Position numbers and translations under genes: made by a program. From positions 1 to 64,000 of the forward strand of contig NZ_RKHG01000001.1 of the NCBI RefSeq assembly GCF_003752415.1: DNA of 64,000 nt. The letters run 5' to 3'. The notes below the pieces were generated by a model that worked only from the letters and a program-made list of their open reading frames with translations, did not search any database and was not told the DNA's origin. Each line of letters starts with the position of its first letter. The stretch's first letter is position 1. Of the stretch, positions 55,032 to 63,426 are shown piece after piece. Source of the DNA: Luteococcus japonicus (GTDB lineage Bacteria; Actinomycetota; Actinomycetes; Propionibacteriales; Propionibacteriaceae).

Positions 55032-55526
55032 TCAGCGCCCGTCGACGACGCGGGCCACGAACTTGTGGAGGTTGGTCTGCAGCCGCAGGACCCGTCCGTC
55101 GATGTCCAGGGTCTCCTGCGGCTGGACGCGGCGGGGCTGCTTCAGCTTGCGGGCATAGAGCGAGCAGGCCAGGTCCGAACACATCGCAGCGCCCACGGTG
55201 TTGCCCTCACGGCCGCGGGTTCCGGCTCGCTTGGCGCCCATCATGGCGACGTCGGCGCTGGGGTGGAAGGTGTGGCACAGCGAGCACATGCCCTGCTTGT
55301 TGGAGGCGAGCCGCTCGGTGGCCTTGAGGGCGATGGCAATGACCTCGTCGCCGCGCCACAGGGCCAGGCCCCCGATGGTGGTGGAGGCTGGGTCCCGCCA
55401 GCCCAGGAAGTCCAGGTTCTCCCAGTCGGTCTGGCCGAGGTTGGTGGGCAGGTTCATCCGCTTCGCCTCTCCCTTAGTGCAGTTCACGAGGTCGGCGCGG
55501 ATCTGGTCGGTGGTCAGTTCAAGCAC
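55032..55526 (-). CDS. FBP-type treble-clef zinc-finger protein (EF-G-binding-like)
   Basis: A 164-residue protein, ATG or similar start at 55526 (MLELTTDQIRADLVNCTKGE). The C-terminal half has the zinc-finger layout GMCSLCHTFHPSADVAMMGAK and GAAMCSDLACSLYARK of the FBP_C/FusB family. FusB proteins bind elongation factor G and rescue it from fusidic acid; many actinobacterial relatives are uncharacterised. The N-terminal LGWRDPASTTIGGLALWRGDE region is also typical. Translation-related protection is a family inference, not shown here. Confidence 0.8.
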   Translation of the reverse strand: MLELTTDQIRADLVNCTKGEAKRMNLPTNLGQTDWENLDFLGWRDPASTTIGGLALWRGDEVIAIALKATERLASNKQGMCSLCHTFHPSADVAMMGAKRAGTRGREGNTVGAAMCSDLACSLYARKLKQPRRVQPQETLDIDGRVLRLQTNLHKFVARVVDGR

Positions 55527-55580
55527 TGTGCGACCCTATCGGGTGCATTGGCTGGCCGGTGCATGCGGAAGAATGGCGCA

Positions 55581-56915
55581 GTGCCTGCTGACTCCCTCAC
55601 CGCCCGCCTGTCCACCCACCAGTCATTGCTGTTGGGATCGCTACTGTTCGGGCTCTTCTTCGGGGCGGGGAACCTGATCTTCCCCATCTCGATGGGACTG
55701 ACTGCGGGATCGTCGGTGCTTCCGGCGACCCTCGGCTTCCTCGTGGCCGCCGTGGGGTTGCCCATCCTCGGTGTGGTGGCCTCCGCCCTTGCCGGGACCG
55801 TCAGCCTGCACGAACTGGCCTCGCGGGTCGCGCCCTGGTTCGGGGTGCTGTTCACCTGCGCGTTGTACCTGACCATCGGCCCCTTCTTCGCGATCCCGCG
55901 CACGGCGACGGTCTCCTACGAGATGGCCTTCGGCGGCACCCTGTCCGACGGAGCCGGCCGCTGGGCGCTGGCGGGCTTCACGGCGGTCTTCATCGCCGTG
56001 GCCCTGGCCGCGGCCATTCGTCCGGGCAAGCTGCTGGACTACGTGGGCAAGTGGCTGACCCCGGTCTTCCTGGTGCTCCTGGGGCTGCTGCTGGTGGTGG
56101 CCCGGCTGGGTTCGGGCAGTGCCGCCCCGGCCGCGCAGGGGCCCTACGCCACCCACGCGCTCAGCCAAGGTGTGCTCGATGGCTACAACACGATGGATGC
56201 GCTGGCCTCCTTGGCCTTCGCCATCGTGGTGATCGAGGCGGTGCGTCGGTTGGGCGTGACCCAGCCCCGACGGATCGCCATCGAGGTCGGCCGGGCCGGT
56301 GTGCTGGCCGCGGTCGCGATGTGCGTGATCTATGCCGCCCTTGCCATCCTGGGTTCTCGCTCGACGCACGTCGTGGCCCGTGACGCCAATGGTGCGGTGG
56401 CCCTGTCCCGGGTGGCCAGCGAGTCCTTCGGCGGCATCGGCCACCTGCTGGCCGCCCTGATCATGGGCGTGGCCTGCCTGAAGACCTGCATCGGCCTGCT
56501 CACGGCCTGCGCGGAGATGTTCCGGACCATGTTCCCCGGCAGCCTGTCCCAGCGCGGGTGGGCGACGGTCTTCGCGGTCGTCTCCTTCGCCGTGGCCAAT
56601 GTGGGGCTGGACACCATCATCAAGGCGGCCGTCCCGGTGCTGGTGCTGCTCTACCCCCTGGCCATCGGCATCATCGTGCTGGGACTGCTCGACCCGTGGG
56701 TGCGCCACCGGCCGTGGGCCTATCGCCTGACCATGCTGGGGGCAGGTGTGGTCTCGCTGCTCTTCCTGCTGGCAACGCAGGCCGGTGTGCCCGCGGGTGT
56801 GGCATCTGCGGCGTCCGCGGCCGGGGGAGTGCTGCCCGGTTTCGAGCTGGGCTTCGGCTGGATCCTGCCCGCCCTGATCGGGCTCGTGGCTGGGATGGCC
56901 CTGCCCAGGCGGTGA
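55581..56915 (+). CDS. brnQ: Branched-chain amino acid carrier BrnQ (LIVCS family)
   Basis: A 444-residue protein with about 12 transmembrane segments, importing Leu, Ile and Val with sodium or protons. I choose GTG 55581 (VPADSLTARLSTHQSLLLGS) with GGAAGA 8 bp before; ATG 55563 would add six residues. Family motifs are LFGLFFGAGNLIFPISMGL, IGPFFAIPRTATVSYEMAF and GYNTMDALASLAFAIVV. It ends in GWILPALIGLVAGMALPRR. It is divergent from the FBP gene with about 50 bp between. Confidence 0.92.
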   Translation: MPADSLTARLSTHQSLLLGSLLFGLFFGAGNLIFPISMGLTAGSSVLPATLGFLVAAVGLPILGVVASALAGTVSLHELASRVAPWFGVLFTCALYLTIGPFFAIPRTATVSYEMAFGGTLSDGAGRWALAGFTAVFIAVALAAAIRPGKLLDYVGKWLTPVFLVLLGLLLVVARLGSGSAAPAAQGPYATHALSQGVLDGYNTMDALASLAFAIVVIEAVRRLGVTQPRRIAIEVGRAGVLAAVAMCVIYAALAILGSRSTHVVARDANGAVALSRVASESFGGIGHLLAALIMGVACLKTCIGLLTACAEMFRTMFPGSLSQRGWATVFAVVSFAVANVGLDTIIKAAVPVLVLLYPLAIGIIVLGLLDPWVRHRPWAYRLTMLGAGVVSLLFLLATQAGVPAGVASAASAAGGVLPGFELGFGWILPALIGLVAGMALPRR

Positions 56916-56927
56916 GGCCTACGCGCC

Positions 56928-57372
56928 TCAGCTGGCGAGCCCGGCCATGATGTCAGCCGTGGAGCCCGACGGCATGTCGCGCCAGCCGGTCCGAAGGTGA
57001 AGGAGACCGCGGGGACCTCCAGGTCCAGCAGGGCCTCCACCTTCTGCGACCAACCGTCGTCGTCCTGGCGGGGTTCGGGCAGCTCGATGCCGTAGCGCTC
57101 TGCCAATGGAGCGAGCTGGTCGCGGTAGCGACGGGCGGCCTCCAGATCGGCCGGTTCAGCGTCGGGTACGAACAGGTTGACGCCGAAGGGACCATGGTCC
57201 AGTGCCCGCACGGCCTTCACCTGGTCCTCCACGGTGACGACATCCTTGTGGCCCGCGGCCAGGAAGCCCATCCCTCCGGCGGCCGAGGCGGCGGCCACCA
57301 GTTCCGGAGTCGAGGCACCGCCGGCCATCGGGGCGACGATGATGCGGCGGGCAAGGTCTGACAGCTGGAACA
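56928..57372 (-). pseudogene. Nitronate monooxygenase (NPD family), internally deleted
   Basis: From ATG 57372 the product begins MFQLSDLARRIIVAPMAGGA, with AAGGMGFLAAGHKDV and FGVNLFVPD, and reaches VPAVSFTFGPAG, the first third of a 2-nitropropane dioxygenase/nitronate monooxygenase. The middle and the FMN-binding C-terminal two thirds are gone. A different frame then gives a plausible natural C-terminus (DMPSGSTADIMAGLAS, stop at 56928). Intact enzymes are about 320-360 residues. The catalytic His region is missing, so it is inactive as given. It is divergent from a LysR gene. Confidence 0.8.
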
Positions 57373-57496
57373 TGGTGCTCCCCTCAGTGGTGGACGTGGC
57401 TGCATCCGACGCTAGGCAGGCAGTCCGGGATGGGGAAGTCCCCACTGGGGCATGGCGCCATGCCGAACTGGCATCGCTGGCTCCATCCTCGACGGC

Positions 57497-58357
57497 ATGG
57501 ACGCGGACATCCGGCACCTTCGAGCCCTGGTGGCCATGGCGCAGTGCGGGTCGATCAGTGCCGCGGCCCGGCAGCTGGGGGGTGGGGCAACCGGCCCTCT
57601 CCCGCACCCTGGCCCAGCTGGAACGCATGGTGGGGGCGGAGCTGGCCAGCCGGGGCGGGTCCGGGTTTGTCCTGACCGCGGCCGGACGGCGCCTGCTGCC
57701 CGAGGCACCGCCAGCGGTGGCGGCCTTCGATGCGGCCCTCACTCGCCTGGATGGGCCCGAGGGGGTGGCCCTGCTGGGTTTCAGCTGGTTGTTGCCCAGC
57801 TGGTTGTCGGGGGAACTCGACGGAGCCCTGCGGGCCGGTGATCCGGCCTTTCGCCTGCGGCTGCAGCGCACGGAGCAGCCGGTGGCCGACGTGCTGGCGG
57901 GAGTCCTGCACGGCTGCCTGGTGCGCGAACCCTCGTCGCGGGAGGGCCTGGCGGTCACGCCGATCGCCACCGAGGAGCGCATGCTGGCCATCGCCCATGA
58001 TTCGGCCCATCAGGCGGCCATCGGGGCAGCCTGGGCTGCGCTCGGCTCCCAACCGCTGGTGGTCAACCGGGCGACGGGCACCACCCAGGCCTCCTTGTGG
58101 ACGCCTGTAGCCCGGGTGGCTGCCATTTGCTCGAACTTCGACGAGTGGCAGGCCTGTGTTGCGGCGGACCGGGGAATCGGGTGGCGCTGGCCTCGGCGGC
58201 GGAGCTGGCGCCGCACCCCGGCATCCAGTACCACCACATCACCGATGCCCCGCCCGTCACCGTCGCGATCGTCCACCGTCGTCAGGACCTTCGCCCCGCC
58301 ACCCTGGCCCTGGCTGCTTGGGCCGTGGCCGTGTCAGAAAGACCTCGGCCATGGTGA
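57497..58357 (+). pseudogene. LysR family regulator with two single-base frameshifts
   Basis: ATG 57497 gives MDADIRHLRALVAMAQCGSI, the LysR winged helix. The frame breaks in a G6 run (about 57576-57581): with one G removed it continues VGQPALSRTLAQLERMVGAEL. The effector domain runs to about 58180, where restoring one G to a GGG run gives GIGVALASAAELAPHPGIQY to the end at 58357. No residues are lost, so this may be a normal gene with two homopolymer errors. The divergent position to the nitronate monooxygenase suggests it controlled that gene. Confidence 0.8.
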
Positions 58358-58449
58358 CGGCCAGGACACGTCGGCCGGTGAGCGGCGGGTCATCCGTCAA
58401 CAGGGAACAACCGGGCGATTCACTGCTGGACCACCGACAGGACGGTGTT

Positions 58450-58531
58450 CGCGCATCATGTACCCGAAGTAGCCGGCCAGAAGCAGGGCGCCGCCGCGCA
58501 CGGCGTCGAGACCGTGGATCCGAATTTTGGT
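58450..58531 (-). pseudogene. Membrane acyltransferase-like N-terminal scrap
   Basis: On the minus strand one frame reads IRIHGLDAVRGGALLLAGYF, like the first helix of acyltransferase-3/DUF418-type membrane proteins (R-GLDxxRGxAxLL). It has no start codon and is followed after a few residues by unrelated sequence. The surrounding 200 bp (58358-58556) hold nothing else I can support. Confidence 0.4.
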
Positions 58532-58556
58532 GGGGGCTGGCCGGGTGGTTCTGAGA

Positions 58557-59139
58557 TCATCGGACTGTCTCTTTCGTGATGCTGGCGAGGTGGCGGTGCA
58601 CGACGGTTCGTGCGCTCAGGCTGGTGTGTTGGCCGAGGGTGATCGCGGTGGGGAGGCTCTCGAGGAGGGCCCACAGCACCCCCGCCGCCTGAACGGGCTC
58701 GGTCCGGCCATTCAGGCCGCTCCCGTCCAGCAGGCCGGTGAAGAGGCGGATGACCTCGGCTCGCCCCTGTCCGAGTCGTTCCGCCGTGGCGGGGTGTCGT
58801 CGCGCCCGGTCGAGGAACATGGCGTTGACGCGCTCGAAGACCTGGTTGGTCTCATCGGCGGTGAGGATCTCGTCGGCCAGGGCGTCGAGGATGGCGGCCG
58901 GAGTGGGGGTGGCAAGGGCCTGGACCGCGCGCTCGATGCGAGCGGTGCGCTGTTGCTGGACGTAGTCGAGGACGAAGTCCAGCATGGCCTCGCGGTCGGC
59001 GAAGTAGTGCTGCACGGTGCCCATCGACATCCCGACGTGCTGCGCCACCGTGCGCAGGCTGGCATTGTCCAACCCGCGTTGGTCGGCGACTTCGACGACG
59101 GCATGCGCCAGAACGCGACGGCGTTCCTCGTGGAGCAGG
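58557..59139 (-). pseudogene. TetR family regulator lacking its extreme N-terminus
   Basis: From HEERRRVLAHAVVEVADQRG the TetR helix-turn-helix is complete (NASLRTVAQHVGMSMGTVQHYFADREAML), and the ligand domain runs to the stop at 58557. The last 6-10 N-terminal residues and the start codon are missing because the frame continues into antisense of a short-chain dehydrogenase. A functional protein is unlikely unless an internal start is used. Confidence 0.75.
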
Positions 59140-59765
59140 GGAGGGGCATCGACCTGCTGGTCAACAATGCCGGGGTGATGATGCTGCCCTACGGCACCAC
59201 GGAGCAGGGCTTCGAACGCCACTTCGGCATCAACCACCTGGGGCACTTCGCATTGATCGGCCACCTGCTGCCCCTGCTCGTCGACACCCCGTACAGCCGC
59301 GTGGTGACGATGGCGAGCAATGGTCACAAGATGCCCGGACTGTCCTTCGACGACGTTCGTTCCGACGTGGACTACAAGGCCATGCGCGCCTATGGCCGCA
59401 GCAAACTGGCGAACCTGCTGTTCAGCCAGGAGTTGGCCCGACGGCTCGCCGCCCACGGGTACTCGACACTGTCCGTCGCGGCCCATCCGGGTCAGACGGC
59501 CACCAATCCCGCGGGCAAGCGGGGGCTGCGTGCCCTGATGGACCGGTTGGTGGGCCAGGGCGTCGCTCGTGGCGCCGAACCGGCCCTGCCTGCAGCGACG
59601 GATCCGACGGTGCAGTCCGGTGACTACTACGGCCCCGACGGACCGGGCGAACTGCGAGGCCCTGCCACCAAGGTCAAGCCCTCACGCGTGGCGCTGGACC
59701 CCGAGCTGGCGGCGGCCCTGTGGCGACGCAGCGAGGACTGGTCTGGCCTCAGCTACCTGGACTGA
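59140..59765 (+). pseudogene. Short-chain dehydrogenase/reductase, N-terminally truncated
   Basis: The sequence starts inside the Rossmann fold at GRGIDLLVNNAGVMML (the NNAG motif) and continues to the normal C-terminus. The catalytic region reads RVVTMASNGHKM and the YGRSKLANLLFSQEL segment carries the Tyr-x-x-x-Lys-like YGRSK. The first about 80 residues, including the TGxxxGxG cofactor loop, are missing, and there is no start codon. It was probably divergent from the TetR gene before both 5' ends were lost. Its 3' end overlaps the glycosidase gene by 17 bp. Confidence 0.8.
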
Positions 59766-60999
59766 CCAGCAGTGGCTCGCCGTTGCCGTCCTGGATCCGG
59801 ATGCCGTTGCCAGCCAGGTCCAGGGTGACCTCCAGCCGTTCCCCGGCGGGTCCGTGGACGGCATAGCGGTAGAACTCGTTGCGCAGCTCCAGCTTCTCGG
59901 TGCGGGCGTGCACCAGCCACGGATTGCGCCGGCGCAGGCCAATCAGGTCCTGGTGCAGGCGGAAGATCGGTTCTCCCAAGGGGGAGAGCAGGTCCGGGTT
60001 CTCCGGGAAGGTGGGACGGACCTCGTCGTCGCCGCCAAGGCGCTCGAACTTGGTGCCGGTGAAGCCCTGCTCGTCGCCGTAGTAGAGGCTGGGGATGCCC
60101 CCGACGGTGAACAGCACGGTCAGCGCCGCCGTGACGCGTTCGTGGCCCACCAGGCTGGCAATGCGGGTGACGTCGTGGTTGCCGACGAAGGTCTGCGGCA
60201 CCAGACCGCCATCGAGCCAGCCGTTGTGGCGCTGCAGGGTCCAGTCCAGCTCGAACAGGTTGGTGTCCTTGAGCGAGCTCCAGGTGGCCTTCCACAATTC
60301 GTACTGGGTGATCGAGTCCAGCCCGGAGCGACGCACGTAGTCGGCATAGTCACCATGGATCATCTCGCCGACGAACCAGGCCTCGCCGAACTCGGGGCGG
60401 ACCTTGGCCAGCACGTCCTGCCAGAACTCCGGCTTGATGGCATAGGCGGCGTCCAGTCGCCATCCGTGGATGCCCCGTCGCAGCCAGTGCCGCATGACGT
60501 CTGCCACGAGGTCCGCGCCGGCGGGCTCGTCGTGGTTGAGGGAAACCAGGGAGCCGTGTCCCTCGAAGACGGCGGCGCGCGGCGGGTTCTGGTCCCAGTC
60601 GATCCGGAAGAGCTTCGCCTCGTCGCTGTCCGGCCCGTTGGCCAGGGCGGCGCGGTAGAGGGGGTGCTGGTCCCCGACGTGGTTGAAGACCCCGTCGAGC
60701 AGCACGACGATCCCGCGCTCCCGGCAGGCAGCGATCAGCTTGTCGAAGTCTGCTTCGTCGCCCAGCCGTGGGTCGATGCTGAAGTGGTCAGTGGTGTCAT
60801 AGCCGTGGGTCGACGAGCTGAAGACGGGCCCGAGCAGCAGGCCGTTGGTGCCCAGGCGTTGGGCATAGTCCAGCCAGTTGTGCAGGTGCCCGAGCCGGTG
60901 GGTGAGTGCGCGTTCCTCCTCGCTCGACGGCCGCACCGGCGCCCCGGTGAAGCCCAGCGGGTAGACCTGCCACCAGATGGCGTGCTCGAACCAACGCAT
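59749..60999 (-). CDS. GH13 family alpha-amylase-type glycosidase
   Basis: A 416-residue intact enzyme from ATG 60999 (MRWFEHAIWWQVYPLGFTGA). The barrel has the conserved regions DGVFNHVG (I), GWRLDAAY with the nucleophile Asp (II), WFVGEMIHGDY with the acid/base Glu (III) and FVGNHDVTR with the transition-state Asp (IV). It is cytoplasmic, without a signal peptide. The short length and IWWQVYPLGF start suggest a maltodextrin or trehalose-type glucosidase rather than a secreted amylase; the substrate cannot be fixed. Confidence 0.9.
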   Translation of the reverse strand: MRWFEHAIWWQVYPLGFTGAPVRPSSEEERALTHRLGHLHNWLDYAQRLGTNGLLLGPVFSSSTHGYDTTDHFSIDPRLGDEADFDKLIAACRERGIVVLLDGVFNHVGDQHPLYRAALANGPDSDEAKLFRIDWDQNPPRAAVFEGHGSLVSLNHDEPAGADLVADVMRHWLRRGIHGWRLDAAYAIKPEFWQDVLAKVRPEFGEAWFVGEMIHGDYADYVRRSGLDSITQYELWKATWSSLKDTNLFELDWTLQRHNGWLDGGLVPQTFVGNHDVTRIASLVGHERVTAALTVLFTVGGIPSLYYGDEQGFTGTKFERLGGDDEVRPTFPENPDLLSPLGEPIFRLHQDLIGLRRRNPWLVHARTEKLELRNEFYRYAVHGPAGERLEVTLDLAGNGIRIQDGNGEPLLVSPGS

Positions 61000-61275
61000 T
61001 GCCCTGACCTTTCCTCGACGGTTGGGTGTCCCCACCTACAATGCCATCCGGCCGGATGTGCTGCCTGGATGACCCGGAAGCCCCACCCAGTTGCGCCCAG
61101 TTGGCCAGGGATCAGGCGAAGGCCGTGACCTCGGTCGGCTCGGGAATCTCGTCGTCGAAGGGGATCATCGGACGCAGGATGCGCTGATGCCCCAGCCGCT
61201 TGAGGTCCTGATCGACGCCGCCAGGGGTCAATGCCAGGAGCCAGCCCCGCTGGAGGTCGAACAGGTCGGAAGCTG

Positions 61276-62349
61276 TCAACCTGTGTGGAGACACTCGCGG
61301 CGGGTTTGCTCGTCGAGGATGCCGTCGGGGTTGAGCCAGGCATGTGCGGGTGGTGTGGCCAGGTGGGGTGGCTGAGTGAATCGTTGGGGATATCGGTGGG
61401 CGAGGGCCTCAAGAGTGGCTTGGCGTCGGTGGTGGACCTGGTGCCAGGTGCCGTCGTGAACCGACTGGGGCGTGTGGCCGGCCAGGGATGAGTGGGCGTG
61501 GTGCTGGTTGTAGTCGGTGACCCGACGTGCGGCCCAAGACCGGGCGGCGTCGAGGTCGGTGAAGTATCCGGGCCAGTCACGGTGGTACTTCGCGGTCTTG
61601 AACCATGACTCCATGTGGGGGTTGTCGTTGGAGACCCGCGGCCGGTTGCGGGAGCGGGTGATGCCCATCGCGCGGAACACGCGGGCGAGTTCGTCGGACA
61701 TCATCGACGGACCTCCATCGGAGTGGACGATGCGGGGATGGACGCCGTGCGTGGTGAATGCGGTGGTGAACATGTCGGCAGCCAGCTGGTCATCCTCGCA
61801 GTCCTCGACACGCCAAGCCATGATCCGGCGGGAGAACACGTCAATGACGGCATACAGGTTGAACCATTGGCCCTTGTACCGGCCGGGCAGCTTGGTGATG
61901 TCCCAGCACCACACCTGGTTGGGGCCGGTGGCATGCCACTGCGGCATCGCCGACGAGCGCTTGCGGGAACGTCGAGCAGTGGTGCAACGGATCCGTTCGG
62001 CGCGGGCGATGCGGTACCAGGTCGACAACGACGCCACCGGATCCCCGGCGTCCAACGCGTCGAACCACGCCTGATACGCGCTGATTCCCTGCTGCGCCGC
62101 CGAGCGCAACAGGCCGATGATGCGCTGCTGGTCCTGCTCCCCGACCCGGTTCGGGTAGGCCCGCCCCCGGTGTGGTGTCGGGCTGGCGATCCCGGGACGG
62201 GGATGACTGCGGTAGTGCCACGACGAACGCGACAACCCGATCACCGACAACGATCGCCGCAGGCTCCAACCCGCCTGGCGCAGGTCGTCCACCAGCGCCT
62301 GTTCGGCCGCCAAGAACCGCTCCTGCTCGGCGCTGACCTGCCCCGTCAC
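61276..62349 (-). CDS. IS3-type transposase OrfB (DDE integrase)
   Basis: A 357-residue transposase from ATG 62349. A helix-turn-helix-like segment (AGWSLRRSLSVIGLSRSSWHYR) precedes the integrase core with the first Asp in VWCWDITKLPGRYKGQ, the second in IVHSDGGPSMMS, and the Glu in DNPHMESWFKTAKY. The start overlaps the orfA stop (ATGA), so translational coupling rather than an obvious -1 frameshift links them. It looks intact and could be active. Confidence 0.9.
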   Translation of the reverse strand: MTGQVSAEQERFLAAEQALVDDLRQAGWSLRRSLSVIGLSRSSWHYRSHPRPGIASPTPHRGRAYPNRVGEQDQQRIIGLLRSAAQQGISAYQAWFDALDAGDPVASLSTWYRIARAERIRCTTARRSRKRSSAMPQWHATGPNQVWCWDITKLPGRYKGQWFNLYAVIDVFSRRIMAWRVEDCEDDQLAADMFTTAFTTHGVHPRIVHSDGGPSMMSDELARVFRAMGITRSRNRPRVSNDNPHMESWFKTAKYHRDWPGYFTDLDAARSWAARRVTDYNQHHAHSSLAGHTPQSVHDGTWHQVHHRRQATLEALAHRYPQRFTQPPHLATPPAHAWLNPDGILDEQTRRECLHTG

Positions 62350-62726
62350 TCGCCGTTGGTGGGCCCCTGCCTGACGGACAGCTGCTGCAAGAGCCCGATA
62401 GCTTTTCCCAACGCATCATTGGCCCGGGTCAACGACTCGATCTGCTCCCGAGCCTGCCGCGCCTCTTCCTCACGAGCCTGACGCTCGATGGCCAACTGCG
62501 CCTTCAACCGGGCGAACTCCGCCCCATCCGTGGCACTCATACGCGCAGTATCGCGAGGCTCCAACCCCAACTCCAAGTCCCCATACAAGTACTGCCGACG
62601 CCACGACTGCATCCGCCGCTGGGAAACCCCATGCTCATCCAGCCACCGCCCCTTCGACCCCTGCGGCAACACCAAGTACTCAGCCACCAACTCCGCCCGC
62701 TCCCTCGCGGTCCGCTGCTCAATCAT
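62346..62726 (-). CDS. IS3-type transposase OrfA
   Basis: About 126 residues from ATG 62726 (or the GTG three bases before), with GGGAGGTG as RBS. An N-terminal helix-turn-helix (GSKGRWLDEHGVSQRRMQSWRRQYL) is followed by a Glu/Arg-rich coiled coil (ERQAREEEARQAREQIESL) typical of OrfA. The frame is open upstream into the M81 remnant, so read-through fusion from the disrupted gene is possible. Confidence 0.85.
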   Translation of the reverse strand: MIEQRTARERAELVAEYLVLPQGSKGRWLDEHGVSQRRMQSWRRQYLYGDLELGLEPRDTARMSATDGAEFARLKAQLAIERQAREEEARQAREQIESLTRANDALGKAIGLLQQLSVRQGPTNGE

Positions 62727-63426
62727 CACGGCACCTCCCTGACTCACAACCAGCTTGCCAATCAGGGGGTCGGGCTCCAGGTAGCCCATCTTGACCACCA
62801 CGATGTCCATCGCCGACGGGTCGACTCGCATCCGCTGGTACTGCACGCTCTGGGCGTACTGGGTGCGGCGGCTGGTCACGATCACCTCCAGTCCACCGTG
62901 GACCAGGCGGGCCGACGTCCCACCATCCGGGGTGTCCGTGACCTGGGCCACCGTCGCGGTCAGGGCTTGTGGGCCCGGATCGCGGGAGTCGATCACCCCG
63001 CCGATGGTGAACTCGCCCTGATTTCCCTCGCCCAACTCGATGGCGTGCTGGACGGTGGCCGGGTCGACGATCGAGGCGAGGACGGCGCGCAGCTCTCCCG
63101 AGCTGATGGCCGGCTCGCCCGCCAGGGCCGCCAGGGCAGCGGTGCAGTCGTCGGCGCCGCCTGCCCCCGGATTGTCGCCGGAGTCGGAGATGAAGAAGGG
63201 GCGCTGCTTTGAGCGGACGGCGTTGTCCATGTCGAGGTCTTCTGGACGGCGAGCGTAGGAACTTCCATCATCAAGGGGACCTGGATCCCTGTCACCACCC
63301 GCGTCCCGCCTACCGACCCACACCCTCATCTGTGAAGAGCCCCATTACCTGCCAGAACTTCTCCACCACCGCGACTGGACAGCCTACGCTCCAGCGCCTT
63401 TGGGCTGGGCCCTGTGGGGGTAAAGG

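Larger units (their letters stand above)
61270..62767 (-). mobile_element. IS3-like insertion sequence inside the M81 gene
   Basis: A two-ORF transposable element of about 1.5 kb. GGTCGG occurs at both edges (61264-61269 and 62768-62773) and is a candidate target duplication, since removing the element with one copy restores the M81 frame. Clear terminal inverted repeats are not obvious by eye (both ends share AAGCTG), so the edges may be off by several bases. The orfA/orfB layout and DDE integrase core indicate the IS3 family. Confidence 0.75.
61112..63245 (-). pseudogene. M81 family (MlrC-like) metallopeptidase remnant, split by an IS
   Basis: Two outer pieces form one gene. The first (about 62768-63245) reads KQRPFFISDSGDNPGAGGAD, GEFTIGGVIDSRDPG and VKMGYLEPD. 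The second (61112-61269) continues LFDLQRGWLLALTPGGVDQD and RPMIPFDDEIPEP to its stop. SDSGDNP with a GGxxD pattern, then VVVKMGYL and ALTPGG, is the C-terminal domain of MlrC/M81 proteins. The N-terminal zinc domain (about 300 residues) is not upstream, so the gene was already truncated or cut by a junction. Both losses make it inactive. Confidence 0.72.
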
